57,564 bases of DNA from Actinomycetes bacterium. Lineage in GTDB: Bacteria; Actinomycetota; UBA4738; HRBIN12. Positions 1 through 8,487 of this stretch are shown in pieces; the first letter of the stretch is position 1, and each line of letters starts with the position of its first letter. Where the stretch lies: positions 1 through 57,564 of the forward strand of contig JAJNBA010000010.1 of NCBI GenBank assembly GCA_021155985.1. Direction: 5' to 3'. Below the pieces are notes generated by a model that worked only from the letters and a program-made list of their open reading frames with translations, was not told where the DNA came from and made no database searches. Made by a program: the position numbers and the translations under genes.

Positions 1-777
1 AGCGTTCCGCGCCGCGCTGTAGATCTTGATCGGGATCGTGGTGCAGTCTTGCGCGCAGAGGAACTGGCTGATCACGAAGTCGTCGATCGAGATCGCGAAC
101 ACGATGAAGAAGCTCGACAGGATCGCCGGTGCGAGCAGGGGGAGCAGCACCCGACGGAGGGCGCCGGCCGGAGATGCGCCGAGATCCATCGCCGCCTCCT
201 CGTAATCCCTCCCGATCGCGAAGAGCCGACTCCGGGTCACGATCACGACGTAGGACAGCGAGAACGTCACGTGGCCGAGCAGTTGCGCCGTGGTACCCAA
301 CCGGATGTGGTACAGGTTCGAGAAGATCAGGAACATCGAGGCGCCCATCACGATCTCGGGCGTCACGAGCGGGAAGAGCATCAGGAAGTTCGCCGCGCCC
401 GAGCCGCGCCCGCGCCACCGGGCCAGTCCGATCGCCAGCCCCACACCGAGGGCGGTGGCGATCGGCATCGTCATCAGCGCGAGCTTGAGACTCTGCGTGA
501 GCGCCGGCAGCAGCGTGTCGTCGAAGCCGGCGGATGCCTCGTTCCAGATCGCCTCGTACCACTGCATGCTGAACCCCTGGAACGTGCTGCGGGAGCGTCC
601 CGCGTTGAACGAGAACTGCACGGCGATCACGACCGGCGCGATCGTCCAGATGATGTACAGCCACGTCCAGACCGAGAGGAACCGCGGCTTCCCCCACGGG
701 TTGGAGAAGAAGGACCGAAGCCAACCGACCTTCGGAGAGGCGGTGACGCGTGGGACGGTCGCCTCGACCGTGGTCAC
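1..777 (-). CDS. potC: ABC transporter permease, PotC type (3' end outside window)
   Basis: Inner-membrane permease of a polyamine-type (spermidine/putrescine family) ABC importer. The minus strand is open from a GTG at 777 to base 1, giving 259 codons, and the C-terminus lies beyond the left edge. Residues about 20-45 form the first membrane segment (WTWLYIIWTIAPVVIAV region). A clear EAA loop for docking the ATPase follows near residues 195-215 (EEAAMDLGASPAG). The GTG start overlaps the stop of the upstream permease gene (GTGA at 774-777), so the two are translationally coupled. Order on this strand is binding protein, PotB-like, PotC-like; an ATPase gene is not in the window. The family is clear but the substrate is not: polyamine, or another cationic or betaine-like solute, given the amine catabolism nearby. 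Confidence 0.88.
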   Translation of the reverse strand, partial: MTTVEATVPRVTASPKVGWLRSFFSNPWGKPRFLSVWTWLYIIWTIAPVVIAVQFSFNAGRSRSTFQGFSMQWYEAIWNEASAGFDDTLLPALTQSLKLALMTMPIATALGVGLAIGLARWRGRGSGAANFLMLFPLVTPEIVMGASMFLIFSNLYHIRLGTTAQLLGHVTFSLSYVVIVTRSRLFAIGRDYEEAAMDLGASPAGALRRVLLPLLAPAILSSFFIVFAISIDDFVISQFLCAQDCTTIPIKIYSAARNA

Positions 778-1712
778 CGTTGCGCCTCCTTCGCGGCCCT
801 CGACACGCTCACCAGGTAGTAGATCATCAGGGCCGCGATGAACGCCGACAGGAGCAGCGTGAGACCTGCTCCCTTCGGCTGCGTGCCCTGTCCACCCTGC
901 AAGGCAAGGTCGATCGCGTTGCCGATCATCGTGTTTTCCGGACTCGCGGTCAGCAGGTTCGGCGTGTAGTAGTCGCCGAACATCGGGAGGGTGATGATCA
1001 CGGCTCCGGCGAGGATCCCCTGCTTCGAGAGCGGCAGCGTGACGCGCCAGAACGTGCTCGCCGGACTGGCGCCCATGTCTCGGGACGCCTCGAGCTGGGA
1101 CCGATCGATCCGATCGAGCGCCGCGTAGAGGGGCAGGATGAAGAACGGGATGTAGCCGTAGACCAACCCGAGGATCACCGTCATGTGGGAGACGGCTCCG
1201 CTGTTCCACGCGATCGGGTCGTGTACGAACGGGGTGAGGAGGAGGAGCCGGTTGACCAGGCCGGGGTCCTCCGGCTTCAGGGAGAGCAGGTTCACCCAGG
1301 CGAGCATTCGCATCAGGTAGCTCATCCAGAACGGCGCGATCATCAGGGTGAGCAGGAGGATCTTCAGGCGCCCGCCGTACCGGGCGATGTAGTACGCCAC
1401 GGGATAGCCGACGAGCAGGCAGAGCACGACCGAGATGCCCACATAGAGCACGGTGCGCGTGAACTGGGCCTGGAGGCCACCGGAGGCGAAGAGCTCGCCG
1501 GCGGTCTCGGAGAACGTCTCGAACTGCCACTCCAACGGGTTCCACGCCGGGATCGGTAGGGCGAAGATCTGATCACGGGTGCCGAAGGCGACCGCCGCGA
1601 TCGCGTAGAACGGCAGGATGAACAGGAGCAACAGCCAGACGATCCCGGGCATCGCGAGCGCCGGGTAGTACCAGCGTCGCTGCCCGACGGTCCCGCCCGC
1701 CGGAGTCGACAT
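774..1712 (-). CDS. potB: ABC transporter permease, PotB type
   Basis: First membrane subunit of the PotBCD-type importer, 312 residues, a normal length for the family. The N-terminal hydrophobic segment at residues 17-45 is followed by five further predicted membrane spans. The EAA loop (EASRDMGASPASTFWRVTLP) at about residues 208-227 contacts the ATPase. It starts at ATG 1712, ten bases after the binding-protein gene, and its TGA overlaps the GTG of the PotC-like gene, so the three genes form one operon. The family assignment is firm and the transported compound is inferred only. Confidence 0.9.
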   Translation of the reverse strand: MSTPAGGTVGQRRWYYPALAMPGIVWLLLLFILPFYAIAAVAFGTRDQIFALPIPAWNPLEWQFETFSETAGELFASGGLQAQFTRTVLYVGISVVLCLLVGYPVAYYIARYGGRLKILLLTLMIAPFWMSYLMRMLAWVNLLSLKPEDPGLVNRLLLLTPFVHDPIAWNSGAVSHMTVILGLVYGYIPFFILPLYAALDRIDRSQLEASRDMGASPASTFWRVTLPLSKQGILAGAVIITLPMFGDYYTPNLLTASPENTMIGNAIDLALQGGQGTQPKGAGLTLLLSAFIAALMIYYLVSVSRAAKEAQR

Positions 1713-1722
1713 GACTCGGAGG

Positions 1723-3063
1723 TTATCCTGACTTGAACTCCGCGTACGCCCCCGACCAGAGCTCGTCGACCTCGACCGGCAGCCCCGTCGCCCGCTTCCC
1801 GATGTCGAAGTCAGCCTCGCTCACGATCGTCGGCTTCAGGTTGTTCCAGTGCTCGCCCTTGGGTGCTCCGTAGTCCCAGGAGAACCAGCCCTTGAGGCCC
1901 GGGTAGCTCTCCTCGAAGATCGTCTCCTCGTCGACCGCGCTGAACGGCACCTGATACCCGACCCAAGTCCAGTTCTTGATCCCGTTGAACTCGTCCAACA
2001 TGAAGTTCAGGAACTTGTGGGCAAGCACGGGGTTCTTCGCGCTCGTCGGGATCGCGTAGGTGTCGTTGTCGATCGTGCCGCCGAACCCGTCGCGGGCGGG
2101 CCAGTAGTAGCGCAGCAGGGGCGCCTCCTTCTTCGGGTCGCTCGTGTACCACGGGCCGGCCTGGATGTCGCCGGACCACGATTGGTGCAATCCGAACTTC
2201 CCTTCGGGAACGCCCGCGTAGGCTCCGTCGATCGTGGTCTTGACTCCCACGAGCTCGTTCAGCTCGATCAGGCGATCCCGCGCGGCCTCGATCACCGCCG
2301 GGTCGTCCGTGTTCAGGTCCGTCTCGTCGAGGTGGTCGCGGTACATGCCCAGGGAGAGCGCCTCCCGATAGGCGTCGTAGATCCCAACCTGGCCCGCGTA
2401 GTCCTCGTTCCAGAAGATCTCGTACGGGTTCCCGCTCGCCACGAGGTCCTCCGGCTCCACGGGCACGATGTCGGTCCGCCAACACATGCCGGTGTGGTAG
2501 ATCGTGTACGGCACCGAATACTGCGAACCCTGGTCGTAATAGGGATCCTGCATCACCGGCCACAGGTTCTTGATGTTCGGCATGTAGTCGTGGTTGAGCG
2601 GCTGGATCAGCTTGCCGGCCACGAGCTTCGGAACGTAGTCGATCGTCGGGAAGAAGACGTCGTAGTCGACCTCGCCCGATTGGAACTTCGCGATCGCCTG
2701 CTCCATGTTATAGAAGGTCTCGTACTTGACCTCAACGTCGAATTCCTTGCTGAAGTCGTTGAGGACCTGCTTCCACATGTACTGCTCCCAGTTGTAGATC
2801 ACCAGGGGACCGGCCTCCGGTTCGAGGTTCGAGTCGATCGGCGGGTTGTCGTCGTAGGTCTGAAGGGTGACCGGGTTGTCGAGGGAGCCGAATCGCGGGA
2901 TCTGGTCGTCCGCGCCCGGGTCCTGAGGGCCGCTCGGGTCGTCCCCGCACGCGGCGAGGATCGCGGCCGACGTCGGCAGGGCCACTCCGGCGGCCAGCGA
3001 CTTCCGAAGGAAGTCCCGTCGCGAGACGGTGCGGTGGGCGGGATCTCTCGGGTGGTAGACCAT
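1723..3063 (-). CDS. potD: Tat-exported substrate-binding lipoprotein, PotD type
   Basis: Extracytoplasmic solute-binding protein (446 residues) of the polyamine-type ABC system. The N-terminus has a twin-arginine signal (SRRDFLRKSLAAG at about residues 14-26), a hydrophobic stretch and a lipobox ending ILAAC near residue 39, so it should be exported folded and lipid-anchored. The mature part begins with an acidic Asp/Gly/Pro linker and contains a family hallmark, VIYNWEQYMWKQV, near residues 88-100. It is the first gene of the operon with the two permeases, and a palindrome at 3086-3099 sits just upstream of its ATG. PotD-family proteins bind spermidine or putrescine, but related proteins bind other amines, so substrate is open. 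Confidence 0.88.
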   Translation of the reverse strand: MVYHPRDPAHRTVSRRDFLRKSLAAGVALPTSAAILAACGDDPSGPQDPGADDQIPRFGSLDNPVTLQTYDDNPPIDSNLEPEAGPLVIYNWEQYMWKQVLNDFSKEFDVEVKYETFYNMEQAIAKFQSGEVDYDVFFPTIDYVPKLVAGKLIQPLNHDYMPNIKNLWPVMQDPYYDQGSQYSVPYTIYHTGMCWRTDIVPVEPEDLVASGNPYEIFWNEDYAGQVGIYDAYREALSLGMYRDHLDETDLNTDDPAVIEAARDRLIELNELVGVKTTIDGAYAGVPEGKFGLHQSWSGDIQAGPWYTSDPKKEAPLLRYYWPARDGFGGTIDNDTYAIPTSAKNPVLAHKFLNFMLDEFNGIKNWTWVGYQVPFSAVDEETIFEESYPGLKGWFSWDYGAPKGEHWNNLKPTIVSEADFDIGKRATGLPVEVDELWSGAYAEFKSG

Positions 3064-3085
3064 GACGCCTCCCTCGGTCGATGTT

Positions 3086-3099
3086 TGAACGCCGGTTCA
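3086..3099. promoter_or_regulatory. Inverted repeat, possible operator upstream of the PotD-type gene
   Basis: TGAAC-GCCG-GTTCA, a perfect 5-bp inverted repeat with a 4-bp spacer, lies 23-36 bases upstream of the binding-protein ATG (3063) in the 180-bp divergent region. Its size and symmetry resemble operators of TetR-type repressors. No TetR gene is in the window, so the cognate regulator is unknown. Confidence 0.3.
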
Positions 3100-3243
3100 G
3101 GAGGCTACCCCAGCCCTCACCAGCAGCGCAAGGCAGCAGGGCAGCGGTGCCTCTCCTGGGGATACGTGCGCCGGGGGGCCATGGGTTGCGCCGCGAGGTC
3201 CCGTCTCCGCTAGCATCCGGCGGTCATCGGGAGGGGAGACCAC

Positions 3244-4062
3244 GTGAGCGAGCCGGTACTGCTGGTGGAGGACCTGGGTCCGGTCCGCCGCCTCACGATG
3301 AACCGTCCGGCCTCGCTGAACGCCCTCGACCGGGAGCTCGTGGGTGCGATGTCCTCGGCCCTCGACCAGGCCGCGGCGGACGAGGAAGTCCGGGTGCTGA
3401 TCCTCCGGGGGGCCGGCCGGGCCTTCAGCGCCGGCTACGACCTGAACGAGGACGCCGCCGGGGGCGTGCTCGACGCTCGTCGATGGCACGCGGACCTGCA
3501 GCACTCGACGGAGGAGATGCTGAAGTTCCTGGACCACCCGAAGCCGGTGATCGCGAGCGTCCACTCGTACTGCCTCGCCGGCGGGGCAGATCTGATGCTC
3601 GCATGCGACCTCGCCGTCGCAGCGGACGATGCCTACTTCGGCTACGTGGACGTCCGGTTCGGATCGGGCGTCGTCTCGATGTTCCTCCCGTGGGTGGTGG
3701 GCGTCCGGGCGGCGAAGGAGCTGCTCTTCACGGGCGAGGATCGCGTCTCCGCCGACGAGGCGCTCCGATTGGGTCTGGTGAACCGGGTCGTCCCCCGCGA
3801 GGAGCTCGACGCCGCCACGTTGCAGCTCGCGGAGGAGATCGCGAAGAACGAGCCCTTCGTGATCCAGACGACGAAGCGCGCGGTCAATCGTGCGTGGGAC
3901 GTGGCCGGGTTCCGGGCAGCCATGGCCGCGAACACCGAGCTCGACGTGATGATCGAGACGGCGAACCTGCCGGCCCGCGACGAGTTCCGTCGCATCACGG
4001 CGGAGGAGGGACTGAAGGCGGCGATCGCGTGGCGCGACGCCAGGTTCCGCGGCGACGCCTGA
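3244..4062 (+). CDS. Enoyl-CoA hydratase/isomerase family protein
   Basis: Crotonase-superfamily enzyme of 272 residues, a typical length. Visible are the CoA-binding and oxyanion-hole region GAGRAFSAGYDLNED (about residues 59-73) and the second oxyanion-hole glycine segment, SYCLAGGADLMLACDLAVA, near 110-128. The usual second catalytic glutamate is not obvious: the region has YVDVRFGSGVVSMFLPW, so the exact reaction (hydration, isomerisation or decarboxylation) cannot be called. GTG 3244 is chosen because a strong GGGAGGGGAG ribosome site lies five bases upstream. It diverges from the Pot operon and is followed 13 bases later by an EamA transporter. Probably cytoplasmic, in fatty-acid or amino-acid acyl-CoA breakdown. 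Confidence 0.85.
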   Translation: MSEPVLLVEDLGPVRRLTMNRPASLNALDRELVGAMSSALDQAAADEEVRVLILRGAGRAFSAGYDLNEDAAGGVLDARRWHADLQHSTEEMLKFLDHPKPVIASVHSYCLAGGADLMLACDLAVAADDAYFGYVDVRFGSGVVSMFLPWVVGVRAAKELLFTGEDRVSADEALRLGLVNRVVPREELDAATLQLAEEIAKNEPFVIQTTKRAVNRAWDVAGFRAAMAANTELDVMIETANLPARDEFRRITAEEGLKAAIAWRDARFRGDA

Positions 4063-4075
4063 TGCGGCCACCGGC

Positions 4076-4924
4076 GTGATCTTCGGGCTCGCCGCGGCCC
4101 TCGGCTGGGGGCTCGCCGACTTCTTCGGAGCGGTCTCGGGCCGCAGGATCGGCTCGATCGGCGCCGTGATGAGCGGCCAGGCGCTGTCCGCCGCGTTCAT
4201 GACCGCGGTGCTCGTGGCGACGGGCACGTCGTTGGCGCCGCTCGGACCGGACGTCTGGCTCGTCCTGATGAACGGCGCGGCGGCGGCGTTCGCGTACCTG
4301 ACGCACTACAAGGCGCTGGAGCTCGGTCCGGTGGCCGTGGTCTCGCCGATCGGTGCGGGCTACGCGATCGTGGGCGTCGTCCTCGCGATCGTGATCCTGG
4401 GGGAGCGTCCCACCGGCCTCGCGTTGATCGGCGCGGCGATCGCGGTGGCCGGGGTGGCGCTCGTCTCGACGGATCTCCGCAAGCTCCGGGATGGGATCAA
4501 GAACCATCTTCCCGGTCTGCCCTGGTCGGTGGCGGCCGCCGTCGGGTTCGGGGTCGCCGGCTTCCTGCTGGGCTGGATCGCGGACCGGGCCGGATGGGTC
4601 GCGGGGCTCTGGGGCTCACGCGTGGCCCAGGTCGTCTTCTTCCTCCCCCTCGTCTTCGTGTTCAGGAGAGAGCTGTCACGGCTGCGGCCGGGGTTCGGTC
4701 TCTGGATCGCGCTCCTCGCCGGCGCGGCCGACATCCTGGGCGTGGTGACATTCTCCGTCGGCTCCGATCGCGGGCTGAACTCCATCGTGCTCGCCTCCAG
4801 CGCCGTCTTCCCGTTGATCGCGGTCACGCTGTCGGTGATCGTCTTCAAGGAGCGGCTCGTCGCGAACCAGATCGTGGGGATCGTCCTGGTGGTGGGCGGT
4901 CTGCTCCTCCTCGGCCTCGGTTGA
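4076..4924 (+). CDS. EamA/DMT-family transporter
   Basis: Ten-span membrane protein of 282 residues made of two EamA repeats. The first repeat starts at the N-terminus (GLAAALGWGLADFFGAVSG); the second begins near residue 147 with PWSVAAAVGFGVAGFLLGW. Each repeat ends with the helix-and-charged-loop pattern ILGERPTG or VFKERLVANQ, as in drug/metabolite exporters. The start is GTG 4076; an earlier ATG at 4062 runs into a stop after five codons. It is probably co-transcribed with the hydratase gene. The substrate cannot be predicted; DMT proteins usually export metabolites or amino acids. Confidence 0.85.
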   Translation: MIFGLAAALGWGLADFFGAVSGRRIGSIGAVMSGQALSAAFMTAVLVATGTSLAPLGPDVWLVLMNGAAAAFAYLTHYKALELGPVAVVSPIGAGYAIVGVVLAIVILGERPTGLALIGAAIAVAGVALVSTDLRKLRDGIKNHLPGLPWSVAAAVGFGVAGFLLGWIADRAGWVAGLWGSRVAQVVFFLPLVFVFRRELSRLRPGFGLWIALLAGAADILGVVTFSVGSDRGLNSIVLASSAVFPLIAVTLSVIVFKERLVANQIVGIVLVVGGLLLLGLG

Positions 4925-4950
4925 TGCAGGTCGCTCCCCGAGCCGGGCGA

Positions 4951-6603
4951 TCAGCCTGGGTGGCGGTAGAACTCCAGGTGCTCCGGCTCGAGGGGCGTGT
5001 TGCCGGCGATCAGGTCGGAGGCCTTCTCGGCCAGCATCATCACGGGGGCGTAGATGTTGCCGTTCGTCACGTAGGGCATCGCGGAGGCGTCCACGACCCG
5101 GAGGCCCTCGACGCCGTGGACCCGCATCGTCCGGGGATCCACCACCGACCGATCGTCCGTTCCCATACGACAGGTGCACGAGGGGTGGAGGGCGGTCTCG
5201 CCGTCGCTCCGGACCCAGTCCAGGACCTCCTCGTCCGTCGCTACCTCCGGACCGGGGGAGAGCTCGCCGCCGTCGAAGGGTCCGAACGCCGACTGGGACA
5301 GGATCGATCTCGCCACGCGGATCGCCTCGACCCACTCGCGGCGGTCCTGGTCCGTGGACAGATAGTTGAACCGGATCCCCGGATGGACCCGCGGGTCGGT
5401 GCTGACGACCTTCACGGAGCCCCGGGCGTCCGAATACATCGGTCCGATGTGCACCTGGTAGCCGTGGCCACCGGCCGGCGCCGAGCCGTCGTAGCGGATC
5501 GCGATCGGCAGGAAATGGAACATCAGGTTCGGATAGCCGACGTCCTCGTTGCTCCGCACGAATCCTCCGGCCTCGAAGTGGTTGGTCGCCCCCAGGCCGG
5601 ACCGGAAGAACAGCCATTCGGCCCCGATGAACGGCTTGCGCCAGTTCTTCAGCCCCGGCGCCACCGAGACCGGTTGCGTACACGCGTGCTGGACGTAGAC
5701 CTCGAGGTGGTCCTGGAGATGCTCTCCCACGCCGGGGAGGTCCTGCACGACCGGGATACCGAGGGCCTCGAGCTCGCCCGCGCTCCCGACGCCCGAGAGC
5801 TGCAGCGTCTGGGGAGTATTGAATGCGCCGCCGCAGAGGATCACCTCGCCGGCGCGGACGCGCCGGGTCGGCCCGGGCCCGTGGGCGTAGTCCACACCGA
5901 CGGCTCGGGTCCCTTCGAACAGGATCCGGTTCACCATGACGCGGGTGCGGATCTCGAGGTTCGGACGGCTCGACACGGGGTGCAGGTACGCACGGGCCGC
6001 CGACAGTCGCCGCCCCCGATGCACGTTGCGGTCGAACGGCGCGAACCCCTCCTGCCGGTAGCCGTTGACGTCGTCCGTCAGCGGGTAGCCGGCTTGCTGC
6101 ACCGCCTCGAAGAAGGCTCCGAACAGTGGGTTCCTGGCCGGCCCGCGCTCGAGGATCAGCGGGCCGCTGTGCCCTCGGTAGGTGTCGGCGGGGTCGGCGG
6201 CGAGACAGTTCTCCATCCGCTTGAAGTAGGGGAGACAGTGGGCGTAGTCCCAGGTCTCCATCCCGCGGTCGGCGGCCCAGCGCTCGTAGTCGAGCGGGTT
6301 GCCGCGCTGGAAGATCATCCCGTTGATGCTGCTCGAGCCGCCCAGCACCTTGCCGCGGGCGTGGGAGATGCGACGGCCGCCCATGTACGGCTCGGGCTCG
6401 GACTCGTACTTCCAGTCGTACCAGCGCCACCCGATCGGGTACGTCAGGGCCGCCGGCATGTGGATGAAGACGTCCCACAGATAGTCGGGACGCCCTGCCT
6501 CCAGGACGAGGACTCGCGTGGACGGATCGGTGGTCAACCGGTTCGCGAGCACGCTCCCCGCCGACCCGCCGCCGACGATCACGTAGTCGAACGCCCGCTC
6601 CAT
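4951..6603 (-). CDS. betA: Choline dehydrogenase (GMC oxidoreductase)
   Basis: FAD-dependent oxidation of choline to betaine aldehyde and probably on to glycine betaine. The 550-residue protein opens with the ADP-binding motif [13 protein letters not shown]. It has the GMC signature [13 protein letters not shown] and the [11 protein letters not shown] segment typical of BetA, and ends with the catalytic pair: His473 in [10 protein letters not shown] and the Asn of the TNGN motif. Similarity to E. coli BetA is visible along the whole length from memory of that sequence, including PEPYMGGRR and AIRYDGS. The frame is open upstream to 6759, but ATG 6603 matches the BetA N-terminus. Another GMC alcohol oxidase is possible; the nearby dimethylglycine and sarcosine oxidases favour choline. 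Confidence 0.85.
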   Translation of the reverse strand: MERAFDYVIVGGGSAGSVLANRLTTDPSTRVLVLEAGRPDYLWDVFIHMPAALTYPIGWRWYDWKYESEPEPYMGGRRISHARGKVLGGSSSINGMIFQRGNPLDYERWAADRGMETWDYAHCLPYFKRMENCLAADPADTYRGHSGPLILERGPARNPLFGAFFEAVQQAGYPLTDDVNGYRQEGFAPFDRNVHRGRRLSAARAYLHPVSSRPNLEIRTRVMVNRILFEGTRAVGVDYAHGPGPTRRVRAGEVILCGGAFNTPQTLQLSGVGSAGELEALGIPVVQDLPGVGEHLQDHLEVYVQHACTQPVSVAPGLKNWRKPFIGAEWLFFRSGLGATNHFEAGGFVRSNEDVGYPNLMFHFLPIAIRYDGSAPAGGHGYQVHIGPMYSDARGSVKVVSTDPRVHPGIRFNYLSTDQDRREWVEAIRVARSILSQSAFGPFDGGELSPGPEVATDEEVLDWVRSDGETALHPSCTCRMGTDDRSVVDPRTMRVHGVEGLRVVDASAMPYVTNGNIYAPVMMLAEKASDLIAGNTPLEPEHLEFYRHPG

Positions 6604-6670
6604 CGCCGGAACAGTGTGCCGAAAACCTCGGCGACGCGCTCGCGGGGGAACTGGGTTAGCGTGCTCCCTC

Positions 6671-7438
6671 GTGGACGGGTCTCCTCTCACCACCGCCGAT
6701 CCCTTCGAGGTCTCGGTCGGTGTGGTTCGGGAGGCGAACGCCCGCGGCATCCCGCTCAAGCTCCTCGGCGGACAGGCGGTGCGGCTGCTCTGCCCGCTCT
6801 TCCCCCACCGGGCGCGCGACGATCAGGACATGGACTTCGCCTGCGTCTCGTCGAAGAAGCGTGAGGTGATCGAGTTCTTCGCCGAGCAGGGTTTCCTCGG
6901 CGACCAACGATTCAACACCCTCCACGGCGACCGGCAGATGTACTTCACCACCGCCGACGGGAAGACCTCGGTGGACGTCGTGATGGACCGGCTCAACATG
7001 TGTCACGTGCTCGACTTCCACGACCGGATCGATCGTCTCCCCGACACGCTCGACGTCGCCGACCTCCTGCTAACGAAGCTCCAGGTCTTCGAGCTCAATC
7101 GGAAGGACGTGCACGACATCCTCCACCTGTTCTCGGGTTTCTCGGTGGCCGAAGGCGACGAGCCGGGCACGATCGGGACGGACAGGGTGGGAACGCTGGT
7201 CGGCGCGGATTGGGGGTGGTGGCGCACCGCCACGATGAACCTCGAGAAGGTGATCCTCTACGCGGAGGGCCGTCCGCCGGACCTCGTCCCGGAGGATCCC
7301 CCGCACGACCCTTCCGCCCAGGCCACGACCCTCCTCGACGTCTGCACGACAACGCCGAAGACCCTGAAGTGGAAGCTGCGGGCCAAGGTCGGGGACCGCG
7401 TGCAGTGGTACCAGCTCCCCGAGGAGGTCGGGCACTGA
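6671..7438 (+). CDS. Nucleotidyltransferase-fold protein (AbiEii-like)
   Basis: Predicted protein of 255 residues. Near the N-terminus [11 protein letters not shown] carries the GG of a polymerase-beta-type nucleotidyltransferase (residues 33-34). It is followed by DDQDMDFA with the acidic pair D53 and D55, and a third acidic residue in TSVDVVMD about 45 residues later. The segment [24 protein letters not shown] matches the helical part seen in AbiEii and MNT-like proteins. GTG 6671 is preferred over TTG 6614 because homology begins there. It is divergent from betA (67 bp) and 70 bp upstream of a metallophosphoesterase. It may transfer a nucleotide to an unknown substrate. No antitoxin-like partner is visible, so a toxin role is not supported. 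Confidence 0.6.
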   Translation: MDGSPLTTADPFEVSVGVVREANARGIPLKLLGGQAVRLLCPLFPHRARDDQDMDFACVSSKKREVIEFFAEQGFLGDQRFNTLHGDRQMYFTTADGKTSVDVVMDRLNMCHVLDFHDRIDRLPDTLDVADLLLTKLQVFELNRKDVHDILHLFSGFSVAEGDEPGTIGTDRVGTLVGADWGWWRTATMNLEKVILYAEGRPPDLVPEDPPHDPSAQATTLLDVCTTTPKTLKWKLRAKVGDRVQWYQLPEEVGH

Positions 7439-7508
7439 GCTCGCCGTTGCCTTCGCGGGCACTCCGCCCGGGTTGCGCACCCCGGCGGGCGGGGTCAAGA
7501 TTCCCTCG

Positions 7509-8453
7509 GTGAAGATCTTCTTCGTGACCGACCTCCACGGGTCGGAGATCTGCTGGAAGAAGTTCCTGAACGCCGGTTCCTTCTACGGCGCGGACGTCGT
7601 CATCCTCGGCGGCGACGTCACCGGCAAGGCCATGGTCCCGATCGTGCAGCGCCCGAACGGGACGTGGGAGGCCTCCCTCCAGGACCATCGGGACACCCTC
7701 GAGTCCGAGGACGCGATCGTGGAGTTCGAGAAGCGCGTGATGAACCGGGGGTACTATCCGATCCGCGTCTCCGATCAGGAGTACGTCGCGATGCAGGAGG
7801 ACGAGGACCTCGTCGACAAGCGGTTCAAGGAGGTCATGCTCGACGGCACCGAGCGTTGGATCGCGATGGCGGAGGAGAAGCTCGCCGACACCGGTATCCG
7901 GGTGATCGCGTGCCCCGCGAACGACGACATGTTCGAGATCGACGATCTCCTGGAGGGCGCTCGCGTCGTGGAGACGGGTGACGAAGAGCATCCGATCCAG
8001 CTCGGCGAGTTCACGATGGTCTCGATGGGATGGACCAACCCGACGCCCTGGCACACGTTCCGGGAAGCCGAGGAGCCGGAGCTGGCCAAGCGGATCGACA
8101 CGGCGCTCGCGGCGGCGTCGGACCCCGAGACGACGATCTTCAACTTCCACGCACCGCCGTACGGATCGAAGCTCGACAATGCACCGGCGTTGAACGAGGA
8201 CCTGACCTATGTCTCAGGCGGACAGGCGATCAGGCCGGTCGGCTCCACGTCAGTGCACGAAGCGATCAAGCGGTTCCAACCGATGCTCTCGCTCCACGGC
8301 CACATCCACGAGAGCAAGGGAGCCACCAGGATCGGGAAGACGTTGGCGCTGAATCCGGGGAGCTCGTACGAGGAGGGCATCCTCCAGGCGGCGGTGGTGA
8401 CCATCGACGACAAGAAGCGGAAGGTTAAGAACTACCAACTGGTGAACGGCTAG
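7509..8453 (+). CDS. Calcineurin-like metallophosphoesterase, copy 1
   Basis: Cytoplasmic metal-dependent phosphoesterase of 314 residues, resembling the Icc-related group COG2129 but longer. Motifs in order: TDLH (D8, H10), LGGD (D36), ANDD near residue 138, and LHGHIHES near 261-268. These supply the two-metal centre. An insertion of roughly 60 residues after the GGD motif makes it longer than most COG2129 proteins. GTG 7509 is chosen because the second copy at 10205 aligns from this point; TTG 7473 is the alternative. It is followed after 34 bases by an APC permease. The substrate (cyclic nucleotide, nucleotide or phosphodiester) is not known. Confidence 0.8.
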   Translation: MKIFFVTDLHGSEICWKKFLNAGSFYGADVVILGGDVTGKAMVPIVQRPNGTWEASLQDHRDTLESEDAIVEFEKRVMNRGYYPIRVSDQEYVAMQEDEDLVDKRFKEVMLDGTERWIAMAEEKLADTGIRVIACPANDDMFEIDDLLEGARVVETGDEEHPIQLGEFTMVSMGWTNPTPWHTFREAEEPELAKRIDTALAAASDPETTIFNFHAPPYGSKLDNAPALNEDLTYVSGGQAIRPVGSTSVHEAIKRFQPMLSLHGHIHESKGATRIGKTLALNPGSSYEEGILQAAVVTIDDKKRKVKNYQLVNG

Positions 8454-8487
8454 AGGGCCGTTCCGGATCTCTGGGAGGGGGTTGCAG

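Noticed and set aside
4594-6864. 756-codon plus-strand frame opposite betA
   Set aside because: Shadow of betA, which carries all GMC motifs in order.
6671-7438. AbiE-type abortive-infection toxin
   Set aside because: The nucleotidyltransferase fold is plausible, but no AbiEi-like antitoxin gene is adjacent and neighbours are metabolic.
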